Origin: Tachypleus tridentatus
Lineage: Eukaryota > Arthropoda > Merostomata > Xiphosura > Limulidae
Assembly: GCF_004210375.1 (NCBI RefSeq)
Contig: NC_134825.1
Location: 67,819,558 to 67,883,557 of the forward strand
Length of the DNA stretch: 64,000 nucleotides
Reading direction: 5' to 3'
Shown here: in pieces, positions 52,506-64,000 of the stretch
Position numbering within the stretch: position 1 is the stretch's first letter
Layout of the letters: the number at the start of each line of letters is the position of its first letter
The notes under the pieces: model-generated
The model's input: only the letters and a program-made list of their open reading frames with translations
Told to the model about the DNA's origin: nothing
Databases searched by the model: none
Translations under genes and position numbers: made by a program

Positions 52506-54092
52506 CGAGAAACACCAAATCAGTAAAGAGAACGCAAGAACTAAAAACATGTAAACACATATTCTTCCTCTTGTTACCTCCCCCTACATTTTGGTAACAA
52601 AATTTTCTAGGTCAGCAATTACCCTAAAATGTGTCAAATTTCATCATATTTTACGAAGCCTAATTTGACATGTTATGAATATGGAAAACACCCTTTCAGT
52701 ATTTCGATTTTATTTTTACCTTTTTCTGTGTACAGACACGCTTTTATTCCTAATATTATTATTTACAATAAACCCTAAACGTACTAATAATAGTTTCACT
52801 GGATTGCAGTTGGTGTCTTAGAAACAATGGTTGCTTAGATAGCCTAAAATCAGGTTCATTGTTTCGCCAAGGTCTTATTTTTATTTCAGAATTTTAAACC
52901 TTTTGTATTGCTTCATGCCATTTCTGCAGTTACTTGATGTAGGAGAGTAACTCAGAAAGATGTTTACTATTTTTATTTAGAATACTTTAAGGTTGATATT
53001 TGTTGAATTGTGGGTACATGCTACCAATGGGATGTTGTACACGTGTTTTGATTCAAGTTCATTAATTTCCTGTTTAAGTCTGAGTTCTAAGTAGATGAGA
53101 TATTTGTACGAGATATTTTTGTAGCATTTACAATTAGGTGAATTAGCACTTGCCATTTCTATTAAATGAGGTGAAAACCAGAATAAAACTACATATATCC
53201 TGATTCCTCCTTCATGTTAAACCTCGGGTTTTAATGACACCTTCTTCTTATCAACCTCTTGTAAAAAAACAAAGCTTATCTACTAGTAGTTAGTGATGTC
53301 TTCAACATCAGTGAGTGTAAATATTCTGAATAAATATTGTGTTATGTCTCGTTTCATGTTATGTATGAAGTACATCTAAGAAGATTCTCTCATTAGCTTT
53401 TTCATAGTTTAAACATAATTCAAATACCGTCTCATCTCGTAGTCTGTAATAAATTGCATTAGTCTGTGACAGTCTGTATCCATTGTGAAGTAGAATTCCA
53501 TGTCAGCCGAGATCCCTAAATCCTTGAAAGTATTTAATTCAATATGAATTAAATTGATGAGCTTTCGTTATTTGGACTAATTTGAAAGAAACCTTTATTC
53601 ACTGTTAGGGCATTTATGAGACACCAAACTCTATTCTAATAACGTGACATGAGAAGAATTATTAGAAGTGTGTTACCCAACACATGTAGCAGGTCATATA
53701 TCAGTTCAAGAAGAAAACCCTTGTCATACACAGTAAGAATAGCTTTCTGTAAATAGACTAGTCTGTATCAACTGCTACATCTTCATGTCCTAGTTGATTA
53801 ACAATCAGAAAGGAACATTTGAATGCTGTATGTACTGTCTAAACGTCAGTGGGCTGGCATCAATATTTAGATAATATCCTACTGCAGTTGGCGGAGGTAC
53901 ATTCTTGTTACGTAACTAGGTGTTGAATGGACTCCAATCCACTCTAAATATAAAGAATGTGTAATATAAAAGTAGAATATGTACAAGTGAGTTTAAGTGC
54001 TGTCAGACATATTCTTTAAAACTCCTAGTAATGTGTAAATGTATTGATTGTTTGTAATTAAACAAAACTTTATACAATAAATTATTTGTGCT
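52506..54092. other. Gene-poor spacer
   Basis: AT-rich, no gene or clear repeat seen. Confidence 0.5.
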
Positions 54093-54170
54093 CTTCCTAC
54101 CACGGGTTTTGAAACCCGGTTTCTAGCGTTGTAAGTCCGTAAGCATGCCACTGTGTCACTAGGAGACGTA
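54093..54170 (-). mobile_element. Second-family tRNA-like SINE head
   Basis: Plus strand reads accacgggttttgaaacccg, then gttgtaagtccgtaagcatg. The reverse complement gives a B-box-like region and a tRNA-like head. Confidence 0.6.
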
Positions 54171-54299
54171 AGTATATTGAATGAGTTTCTACCCTTTAAT
54201 ATAATACAGTTTTACATAGAGTGTTTGAATAATTTTCATAAAGAAATCTCCAACATCACATTCCTTAGGCAGCGGCAACAGAAACAGCTAAGAGTATGG

Positions 54300-54691
54300 C
54301 TTGTTCAGTGTTAACAGAAGATGGTCTTTAGTTATGTGGCTTGTTCAATGTTAACAGCAGCTGGACTTTAGTTATACGTCTTGTTCAATGTTAAGAGCAG
54401 ATGGTCTTTAGCTATGTGTCTTGTTCAATGTTAACACCAGATGGTCTTCAGTTATAGGTGTTGTTCAATATTAACAGCAGATGGTCTTTAGTTATGCGTC
54501 TTGTTCAATGTTAACAGCAGCTGGACTTTAGTTATATGTCTTGTTCAATGTTAACAGCAGCTGGACTTTAGTTATATGTCTTGTTCAATGTCAACAGTAG
54601 ATGGTTTTTAGTTATATGTCTTGTTCAATTTAAGAGCAAGTTTTCTTCAGTTATGTGTTTTGTTCAAAGCAACAGCAGATGGTATTTCGTT
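54300..54691 (+). repeat. Minisatellite, about 10 units of 40 bp
   Basis: Units begin cttgttcaatgttaacagca and continue with gatggtctttagttatgtgt or gctggactttagttatatgt. Two neighbouring central units are identical, while the last two are strongly decayed. I see no coding frame through it. Confidence 0.93.
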
Positions 54692-55735
54692 AGTCGGATT
54701 CATAACAGAATTTAAGATTATTAGTCCACTTCCTATAGGATTGAATGGAATCATCTTCTCTAGAAAAGTTAGAATCATGGTTTAATGACTGGTGGCACTA
54801 ACATCAGGTGATCCTGGTGATGTTGATGTTTGAGAATATGATGCTGAATGATGTTGTATTGATACAATGAGTCTACTATGTCAGGCTACTGCTATCCCAA
54901 AAGAAGGAATTAAGAATGTGTGGCCGAGTGTTTACAAATAATGTGATGTATTGTTCCTTTATGACCTATTTGGATGATATAGAGAATTTGATTTTGAGCA
55001 ACTTTTTGCATGGTATATCGTAAGTATAAGATATACTAATGAATATGAAAATTATCTGTGAGCTCTTAATGAAATTCTTCACGTTAATCAAAAGGAAAAT
55101 AGTTTAGGTGTTTGGAGATTTGGATACATTATGGAGTAAGTCCTGTCCAACGGTGGATACTCTTTGATCAAGTTCACCTTTCGTAGGTATTTGCTCCAAT
55201 GTGCTATAGTCATCTCTGATCTCAGAGATCATCCATTGCCTGCACTTGGTAGTTGTAAAGATCATATCACCTGAAGGTGGCTAAGGCATTTAGTTTATTA
55301 TTTCATTCAGTTCTTTGTGAAAATAGCTGACAACACTGTAAATTTCTCAAATGTTAACAAGATCATCAGCTGTGAGGAACTTCTAAAAGTGATCATCATA
55401 TGTGGCTAATATCTTAGGTGTTTGTTAAGTACCAGATTCAATAACTTGTCCTTTAGGAGCTCAGAACAAGACATTATATCTGCTTCACTTCTTACCCCGG
55501 GATGCTAGGAAACAAATCTCGAAATATTTCTTAGAGAAGTGAGACATGATATTGTCGCAGATCATTCATTTTCAAGGTTTTATGATCAATGATGACACAT
55601 CTGTGTATTTCGCATAAATGCCTTCAAATGTATATGAAATGGAACAGTTATAATGACAATGTACTTCTGTTGCAATAGAGTCTTTGTAAGAAGAGGGACT
55701 TGCGCAATACACGGTCAAGAATATACGTCAGAAGC
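54692..55735. other. Gene-poor spacer
   Basis: No gene or repeat recognised. Confidence 0.5.
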
Positions 55736-55814
55736 TTTGTTTGTTTGTTTTGGAATTTCGCACAAAGCTACTCGAGGGCTATCTGTGCTAGCCGTCCCTA
55801 ATTTAGCAGTGTAA
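55736..55814 (-). mobile_element. SINE 3' tail fragment
   Basis: gaatttcgcacaaagctact through tccctaatttagcagtgtaa, preceded by TTTG repeats: the 3' end of the main SINE family, 5' truncated. Confidence 0.85.
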
Positions 55815-57185
55815 TCGTCAGAAGCAAACATGAAAACTATACTGAAACAAACGTAGGTATTAAAATAAACGTATGACGGCAAATCCGTTACAATCAACAA
55901 TTCAACAATATTGAACCACGAGGTTCCAGGTAATAACGTTTCTCAAGCTCTCGTCTACTTTCAGTAACTTCGAAACAAATATCTCTGAAAAGAATTGAAG
56001 GACAAAATGGAAACCCGAGGTAAGCCCAGCTAAGAACGCCTTCATTCTGGAAGCTCTATTTTAACTAATTTGCTGCTATCATGTTTCAGATATAGTAAAT
56101 ACGAGACGGTATTGCATGTTGTACATGATTTTATTACGAATTTAAGCAAACTGTTGCAAGAGTGATGCACAATGAGAAACTAATAATACGGAAGTGAGAT
56201 ATGCAATTTCTAATATGATAGTGTGATACAAAATGTATAAGCACTGATAGAACTTTTCCAGGTTGTTGGAGAGTGAGATTAGGGTAGATATTGAAATGAT
56301 AAACTTTGACCTATTTCTAGAAACATGCAGAATTATGAAGTAGTCATATATTTCAATGTTTTGATATGAAAAATGTGAGCTCGCCAGAGGTAACACCAAA
56401 ATAAAAATGAAGCCATTTTTCAGAATCAATGTGGTAACGTATTTTCTGACTTTCGTTACTTGTTTGTATGTTTAGTTTCGTAATTGTTAATTATGATTTA
56501 AAAAAACAAAAGCATATAGTAACATCTTATAAGTGTTAACACTGTATATGCTGTGTTCATTCATTATATTCTATCTTGTATTGCTAGATACAATTATTAG
56601 ATACTTTTCACGTTCTATAATAGTTATTAACATTGCTTCTTCTTTGGAAATTGAGATAAATTCCTATCATTACGCTATGTGTCTAAACGTAACCTGTAAC
56701 TATATCTTTCAGGAATGTTTTTCCAAATAGCGTTTCAGCTGGTTTATGGTTTGTTTGGCATATCTTAGGGTTGAACTGAGAGTATCTGCAAAGTGCAGTT
56801 ATCGAATCACCGACACCAATAACAATAAATGTTTCAAAACAATATGCGTGAACGTGAATAACTGATAATTTCTAAAGTCATCGATAGATGGCAGAAGTTA
56901 AGTAAATAACTATTCACAAGAATTTTCCTATTATTTTATTTTAGTGATCAGCCTGTATTAATTGAAATATTGTATTATTAGTTTAAGCGAGACTTGTGCA
57001 CAGAGCTTTTGACTCAATCAGTCTACTTCCCAATTAACCTTCGGTTACAAACATTTGATAAATACAACTTAGGTTTTAGATAGTTGTGGTAATTGTACTG
57101 GTAAACAAATAGATTAGTTCAGTTTATGCTAAAATCTTTATAAAGTTATACAACTTATAAAAGTTATATACTTGTTTGTATATAA
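55815..57185. other. Gene-poor spacer
   Basis: AT-rich; open frames at 56142-56730 are low-complexity and match nothing I know. Confidence 0.5.
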
Positions 57186-57682
57186 GACTGCTTTTACTAC
57201 TTCTTTCATTTCAAAACCGAAAAACACGATAAAGGAAATCGTAAAAAGGCTTCACCAACTTTGGCAATTACTTCAAGCCACCAACCCAACTGCCGCCACG
57301 TACCACTCTGCTATCTATTGACCAATTCATGCAAACAAGTAGAAATACTTCTACAACTGATCAAGCCACCCAGATCGACATCTTTGAAACTAACGATTCA
57401 TCCATGTAAGCAGACACCGTCATTTATGCCACCAAGTTCACATAGGCTAAACCTTACACGAGTAAAGACCACCGTTGACCACTTTCGGCGAACAACCTTC
57501 ATGAAATCTTCTAAAACTTCGATTCCACACGCCTATACATTCCGACCCTATAGCTTTTGACGGCTTCTTCCCTTTCAACCAAATCTATTACCATGATTAC
57601 AACAGCGATTACGAATATAGCCGTTCCTTGAAAAGCCTGCAACGTTCTGATGGTAAATATCTTCTGAGAAAATAATGTAATG
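57186..57682 (+). pseudogene. Decayed ORF-like repeat R, copy 2
   Basis: Matches 36128-36651 with many substitutions and some short indels. The frame LQRSDGKYLLRK near 57640 and FHTPIHSDP near 57520 correspond to the first copy, and several in-frame stops are present. Both copies lose similarity right after aatgtaatgttt, suggesting a common end. Family unknown. Confidence 0.55.
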
Positions 57683-58047
57683 TTTCTCACTCTCATCTTT
57701 CCCTCCATAAATGTCTTATTCAGTCCTTTTCTTCCCGATAGTGACCCAGGCATGTTTTTTGGCATTCCTGTTTCTTCCAAGATTTGGTTTTATGGATCCT
57801 TGTCACTTTAAAAGATTCTATGCCTCACAAGGGTCATTTGGTTTATGAATTCTGGGTTCAAGACTCTCTGGATTCCTCCTGACTGCTTGAAGCGTCTTCA
57901 AACATGTCTTGAAAACACAGTCTGCTTTAAGTTAAAACCACAAAACCTCAAGTACAGCCCACATCAAAATCACGACAAAGGCGAAGAGAAATTAAAGTTT
58001 CATTCCGAAATTCGTGTTACGTATTGAATTGAAATAACTGATAATAG
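57683..58047 (+). other. Sequence 3' of repeat R copy 2
   Basis: A less AT-rich stretch with a 60-codon open frame at 57845-58027. No family recognised; it may belong to the same element as repeat R. Confidence 0.35.
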
Positions 58048-58081
58048 CTGAAAAAGGACAGGCCAGTGTTCTCTCGAAACA
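58048..58081 (+). ncRNA. Degenerate hammerhead-like motif
   Basis: CTGAAAA, then a 6-bp hairpin (aggaca / tgttct around ggccag), then ctc and GAAAC. It resembles CUGANGA-helix II-GAAA with a core mismatch and an uneven helix, so activity is unlikely. No cleavage site was identified. Confidence 0.3.
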
Positions 58082-58899
58082 CGTAATATGTTCCATCATC
58101 AGTAAAGGTATTCCTTGCGCTCATAAATCGATGTTTGCTTACCTATTATTATATTGGAATAATAATGCTCCTTTACTCAAGTAAGCACCATCTGCTGACC
58201 ACAACGAGAACCAAAACTAAAAATCTACTCTGTTGTGAGTTCTGCTAAATAAATAGTATGTATAAAGATCAGAACGAATTCTTCTATCAGCAAAGTACTT
58301 AGCTGCTAGCGATATTTTCGATTGCAGACATAATGATATTTGTTTGATTGAAGTTAGCCATTAAACCATATACTAAACTAATAAAACAAAATAATATATA
58401 TAATAAAATACAATGATGTTAACGATAATGGCATGAAAGAAAGAACAAATTACATCTTACTTACAAAACACACAATTATTACTTATTACTTCCATATACT
58501 GTCGTCGGTAACAAGTATTTGAAATGTTATTTTTAATTCTACTTTTTAACGAAATAAATTTAGAAAAAAGTAACCTTTGCTAACTATTTCAGTTGATTCC
58601 AATTCAAGTACTTTTGTGTTTTGTATGTACAGTAATTTGTAACTTATTTTCTAATACATTAGACTATTTGATTCATTAACACCTTTGGAATAAAGATGTT
58701 TTATTACATATTCACGTTTGTTTGTTTTTCAAATTCATGCTCTTTCTGCATGTTGTTAATCTAGCCCGTGTTGACCAGATATCTCAATGTCGTAATCACG
58801 TGATTATATTTTACACAGGTAATGGTTACGTACTGTAATTTGTAGAGCTTCTACGAATTTATGCTATTCAAACAAGTAATAAAGAAACACGTTTGTGTC
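58082..58899. other. Spacer, nothing recognised
   Basis: AT-rich DNA without supportable features. Confidence 0.5.
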
Positions 58900-59007
58900 T
58901 TTTAGAGCAAAGCTACATTAAACCATCTACTGTATCCATCGCTAGAAATCGAACCACAGATTTTTATTGTTGTAAGCTTGTAAACGTGTCGCTGTCCCAC
59001 CAGAAGA
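58900..59007 (-). mobile_element. Second-family tRNA-like SINE fragment
   Basis: Plus strand reads gagcaaagctacattaaacc, cgctagaaatcgaaccacag and gttgtaagcttgtaaacgtg, in the order expected for the reverse complement of the second SINE family. Confidence 0.55.
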
Positions 59008-60569
59008 CATGTACAAGCTGGTTTGAAATGGCATAGAACAATATATAAACTACTGGTTGAAGTATGTTATCTGAGAACTTACAAGGTACGCCACAAAGAT
59101 CTTTGCCTAGCTATAAAAGTAGGTGTCCACATAGATCTCGTTCTTGGAAGGATTCATTTTTCACTCCAGCAACCAGTTAAATTCTATGAACTTATAAGAG
59201 GAAATAAATTAAAAAATATAGATCAACTATCCTAGCTCTGCAATATTCAGTACCGATGAGAACCTTTGATCAATACCAGAACTCATCAGGTCAGCTGGGA
59301 TACGCCAGCCATATTAACGGTCTAGACAATATTTATGTCATTAACCTTTATGATTATCGACTATTATGATGTAAACTAGATTAGGTTCATGTAGATAAAT
59401 CACAAAAAGTGCGTAATGATGAAACTTTTTTTTTACTTTACTTATATTATCCTTGAAGTTATAGAGAAAGCATCTAAAATAAACAATGTTATTAAATTCC
59501 ACTCAGTTTATTAAAAAAAAAACCCTGATTATCAAGTGTGAATTATGGCATACAAAACAAAACAGTCATTAAATGAATATAAACTACATGTCAAATTGTA
59601 CTTTAATTTCTCACAATTTGTATGTGTGTCTGAAACAATTATGTGTAATAACAGACTTTATCCTTGGAGAAAGAACTGTTTGAATCAGACTTGTCGTTTC
59701 CAAACATGCAAAAAATTCACAGTATCTTAAAAACAAAACAGAGTACAAACTATTCGTGATTCATTTCATTATTTTCGTCATGGGAAGTAACACCCTTATA
59801 TTCTTTTCTCCCCACCTTCGTTTGTATTATTCACTAAAATACGTCATGAGAATATAAAACAAAAAACAAAAGCGAAATATGAACAATGTTAAGTATAAAT
59901 CATAAAGTTTAGGTATAATAATATAAATTTTATATTGTTTGCTGAAAACTTACTTTTGCCACAGGCAATTTACAATTTACAAAGGAACCATTAAAATAGT
60001 ATAGACTAAACACTAAAACTAAATTTTGCATCAGAAATGAAAAAAAAAAGATCTAATATATGTTGGCTTAATACGATTGCTGTCATATAAGGAAACAAAA
60101 ACTTAATAATCCGTTTGCCTAATATAAACACAAAACTGGCATAATTCTATTGTAATATTTTCAGACTAAAATATGTTATTTCTGAATTTATAAATCTTTA
60201 ATTGGGAGGGAGTCAGACAGAACAAATATAGCCCATTGTGCAGCTTCACTACAATCAAACATATATTTTCTTCTGTCTGAAAGATCTGTTCTAGTCTGAG
60301 AAAATGTATCCTTCGGGATCTAGCGTTACAATAGAGAATAAGAGAGGTTGTTACCTCGAAATATCCCCTGACATACGAATGAAGAAAAGTGTTGTCTGCT
60401 TTCGTAGAATAGGTAAAACCTTACCGTTATCTTCACTACAAACAAAAAATAAGTTCCTTTGAATTAATTATTTTTACTTATCATTCAGAACAGGCAAACC
60501 AGTGAGAAGGGAGCTTCACAACCTTCTTGACCGATGTATTATGTGGAAACCACACATACACTAGAACAA
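59008..60569. other. Gene-poor spacer
   Basis: AT-rich; short open frames at 59023-59235 and 59545-59730 match nothing I know. A SINE-like scrap (agcccattgtgcagcttcac) lies near 60230. Confidence 0.5.
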
Positions 60570-60836
60570 TTGGTTTGATTTCTTTTGAACTTCGCGCAAA
60601 GCTAAACGAGGGTTATTTGTAGTAGCCATCCATAATTTAGCAGTGATAGAGAAGAGGGAAAGCAGCTAATCAGTACCACCCATCTCCAACTCTTGGGATA
60701 ATATTTTACCAATGAATAATTGGTTTGACCATTACATTATAATGCTCTCACGCCTGACAAGGTGAGCATATTCAAAGATTCGAACTAGCGACCCTCGTAT
60801 TGCGAGTCGAGCGTTCTAACCGTCAGTCCATGCTAC
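60570..60836 (-). mobile_element. tRNA-derived SINE, minus strand
   Basis: Tail gaacttcgcgcaaagctaaa, body with tctccaactcttgggataat, and a head with agattcgaactagcgaccct and gcgagtcgagcgttctaacc. Substitutions throughout show an old copy. Confidence 0.82.
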
Positions 60837-61781
60837 ACTCACTAAAACAAATGACAAATCTTAAAAAGCTCAATACTAATATAAACGAGTAGCAGTATAT
60901 GATATATCAAACTATAAGTCATCACAGCATCATATATTGTCGCATAAGACGTAAATACTAGGTTACAATAAGATAGAGGTAGTTAGCACTAAACGTTATC
61001 TATTCACCTCTTTACTGATTATTCATTAATGCGTAGTTGGCCCTACAATGGAGCTTTGTTCTTAAAACTTCCGACCCAAGCTCGAATCCTTACGATGCCA
61101 CAAAATATTCCCCAACTTTAAAATGTGTATGCGTTATAACAGTGAAAATTAATAATCTATATTGGATGGTAAGATCCTGTTGACTGGTTGCCTAGTCAGT
61201 AGTTCAAAATTAGGGACGTGAGTAGATAACTTTAATTATTTTACTATAAACATAAAATACAAATAATAGGTCATTCAACAATATCTAAATTTCTACATAT
61301 AAATACAATACACCATTAAGTTAATATAAGACATATAATATTTTGTTTATTATTTTCACTTTAAAATTTTACTTATGTTTGTGTGTTACCTACAAATATA
61401 TTTCCATTTAATTTTCTCTAATATCAGGCAACTTAACTGTTTTTGTTGGGGTATTTTTTTTCTACCAATTCCGTCCGAGATTTACAAACTAATTTAAGAT
61501 ACATCAGAAAACATTTTAAGTTTTTTTTATCTGACACTAATAGCATTTGAAATAAAACTTTCTATCATTACTGAATCATTTCACGCGTTTCATTTTTAAT
61601 TACTAGGATTCGCAAAATTTAGAGAACATTTTATAATTGTAGGTAATTCAACACATTTATAAAAAGGGAAATCCCCTAACTACTTGATTGCTTCCTTCAT
61701 GCGAAAATGTCGTACCAAAGATCTCAGATAGTCGCAGTCCCAATAAATTGGTGACGAATTTCATTCGGCACTTTAATTGGT
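60837..61781. other. Spacer, nothing recognised
   Basis: AT-rich; no gene seen. Confidence 0.5.
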
Positions 61782-61792
61782 TGAGTTGTTGT

Positions 61793-62071
61793 TTGTTCGT
61801 TTTTTTCTAATTTCGCGCAAAGCTACTCGAGGGCTATCTGCGCTAGCCGTCCTTAATTTAGCAGTGTAAGACTAGAGGGAAGACAGCTAGTCATCACCAC
61901 CCACCACCAACTTTTGGGCTACTCTTTTACTAACGAATAGTGGAATTGACCATCACATTATAATGCCCCCCCGGCTGAGAAGGAGATCATGTTTGGTGCG
62001 AGAGGGATTCGAAACTGCGACCTTTAGATTACGAGTCGCACGTCATAACTCACCTGGCCACGCCCGGCCTG
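61793..62071 (-). mobile_element. Full-length tRNA-derived SINE with target duplication
   Basis: Tail, body and tRNA head are complete in minus orientation. An exact 11-bp target duplication, tgagttgttgt, flanks it at 61782-61792 and 62072-62082, so this is a relatively recent insertion. Confidence 0.92.
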
Positions 62072-62307
62072 TGAGTTGTTGTAATGGAAGTTTCTACAAA
62101 GAATGCAGCCAGCACAAATTAGTTTCTGTTCTTCAATATTTTGTTTCAAAATATGGAAACTAAACATATTAAAAGTCCTCATTTTTGGTAATATCTATTT
62201 ATCCATCTACACCTACCTATCTATTATCGGTCTATCAAGGTAAAAGATAAGCTTTTCATAATTCACTACTGATTTACTAATTTCATTTGTTGTGCATGTA
62301 CACACAC

Positions 62308-62465
62308 CTTGGCCTACTCTTTAACCATCGAACATTTGGATTGATCGAAACAATATAACGGCCCCTCGGCTGAAAGAACGAGCCTGTTTGGTGGACGGAG
62401 ATTCGAACCTGCGACCCTCAGATTATGAGTAAAGCGTTCCTAATCATCTGGCCATGCCAGACCAC
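62308..62465 (-). mobile_element. tRNA-derived SINE head fragment
   Basis: Head (gattcgaacctgcgaccctc, then catctggccatgccagacca) and the adjoining body are present in minus orientation; the SINE 3' part is missing. Confidence 0.8.
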
Positions 62466-62727
62466 ACAAAACAATTAAGGACGTTTTAACCTCCTTGGAA
62501 TAACCTAATGATGACCAAAGGAAGTTAAAATGTTGTTACTTGTTTTGTGTTTTCTACGTACCACACATATTTACTTAAAGTAAATTCCTCGTCATCACGA
62601 ATTAATATGCAATAGTTATGGTGATTAGCTACAAGAAAAATATATTTTTATAATCCACCCAACGAGAGTTAATTCACAAGCATTTCTAAGTAGAAAACCA
62701 GTCAGACGCTTTGTACGCAAAGAGAGC

Positions 62728-64000
62728 ATCAACAGCCTCCAATTTCTCACCCAATCTACAGACTGTACAATTTCAATGTTAACACACTTAAGACAGATAT
62801 TCAATAAAAAGATATTAATGATTTCTCTACATAATACAATCACAGAATCACACAATCAGCTTTGGTCCTCTCCCAGTTTTAATTTTTCTTCTACATCCCT
62901 GTATATAATAATTATAAAATAGTTTTGAAGCAGAATAAAGAGTGTGGATGATAGTTTAACAGAACTTGTGAAAACCTTTATCAAGATATCTTGTAAGGAT
63001 GTTCCACATGAAGTGTGGATTCATTAATCTACCCAGCAGTTCAAAATTACCGTAATATATTAGGATATCTGAATTAGACTAAAGCAAGGCATGTGATCAT
63101 ATTTGAAGGAAGTTTGACAGTTGACGATAGAACTTACATCCATTAAAATCACCGATAAAGATCTAAAAACACCATACAGAAATTCAGGATAATCACTTCA
63201 CGCAAAGTGAGCCCCGGCATGGCCAGGTGGTTAAGGCACTCGACTCGTAATTCGAGGGTTGCGGGTTCGAATCCCCATCACGCCAAACATGCTCGCCCTT
63301 TCAGCCGTGAGATGCTATAAAGTAATGGTCAATCCCACTATTCGTTAGTAAAAGAGTAACCCAAGAGTTGGCGGTGGGTGATGATTACTAGCTGCTTTCC
63401 ATCTAGTCTTACACTGCAATATTAGGGTTATCTGTGCTAGCTGAACTCCCTCTGACGGTATTCCAGAAGAAGTGAAACGAATAATTAAATAATTAATTAT
63501 TTAGAACGGAAGATGGAAACTACAAGACAGTAGTTATTTCGACTGTATCGTGAAAGGACATATTACCAATAACTGTTGGCGTAAGTTGATAGGGATTTAA
63601 AATTCCTTCCAAAGGATGTCAGTAAAAGAGAACTGTTATATATGTTTGAACACAGTCATCACTATAGGAGTGTAAGGAATAAACAGATGGTATTTAAAGA
63701 GTGAGACATCACCATAGTGACGACTTCAGTCAGATGAAGGAACCGGTAAGAGTGAGTAATTGAGACATCGGACAATAGGAATTAGCTGAGCTTATGGGCG
63801 AGATCTTACTAACAAAACTCCATTTACTCTAAAATATATAAACTGTTAATTATTTATAAAAACCAGCACACGAGATAATGGATTCGTTGATGAAAATCCT
63901 TGAAACATGTTGATCAATACTGGTTCTACAGCGACAACTGTTCAGTATTGGATTTAGTAATAAACAGAGAAAATTTCATTTAGAGAGAAAGAATTATTAT
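62728..64000 (-). repeat. Third copy (C) of the transglutaminase 3' flank
   Basis: Reverse complement of about 12638-11370 of arm A and collinear with 36656-37795 of arm B. It runs off the right edge of the window inside the duplicated block, before the hairpin. By analogy with B, the transglutaminase stop codon would lie roughly 2.2 kb beyond the edge on the minus strand. Confidence 0.9.
63211..63448 (+). mobile_element. tRNA-derived SINE (copy C)
   Basis: Same SINE insertion as in copies A and B, starting gccccggcatggccaggtgg, with B box gggttcgaatcccc. Confidence 0.88.

Noticed and set aside
54300-54691. CRISPR-like array
   Set aside because: The units are contiguous 40-bp tandem repeats without unique spacers, in an animal genome.

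Overview
The window is animal nuclear DNA: AT-rich, intron-split genes with GT-AG junctions and abundant SINEs, LINEs and DNA transposons. The best fit is a horseshoe crab (Xiphosura). The main gene is a hemocyte-type transglutaminase of about 773 codons, close to the length I recall for the Tachypleus hemocyte enzyme, and the dominant SINE is a tRNA-derived type I associate with xiphosuran genomes. The species assignment is inference from memory, not a database result.

Layout. (1) 17-9085 (+): transglutaminase copy A, 14 exons. (2) 9086-12638: duplicated 3' flank with a 42-bp-arm hairpin and a SINE. (3) About 12.45-15.8 kb (+): a decayed CR1/jockey-like LINE split by a dead 1.3 kb mariner element. 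(4) 17795-30559 (+): AMP-activated protein kinase beta subunit, 7 coding exons, 271 codons. Its second intron holds an antisense decayed LINE. (5) 34914-35413: exactly 500 N, a scaffold gap. (6) 35.86-36.65 kb: a decayed ORF-like repeat. (7) 36656-46985 (-): transglutaminase copy B with the same 3' flank, so A and B are arms of a large inverted duplication around the AMPK gene. (8) 47.0-62.7 kb: gene-poor DNA with at least ten tRNA-derived SINE fragments, a 40-bp minisatellite and a second copy of the decayed repeat. (9) 62728-64000: a third copy (C) of the transglutaminase 3' flank, oriented as in B, which predicts a third transglutaminase gene on the minus strand just past the right edge.

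The two transglutaminases are nearly identical in protein, while their introns differ by insertions and deletions of up to 1.6 kb. Each copy carries two one-base frame breaks, and the AMPK beta gene carries one. All four transglutaminase breaks are in mononucleotide runs, and where one copy is broken the other is intact. I read this mainly as consensus error in a long-read assembly rather than pseudogenization, though it is not proven. Transglutaminase acts in hemolymph clot cross-linking and AMPK beta is a general energy-sensing scaffold; I see no functional link between them beyond position.
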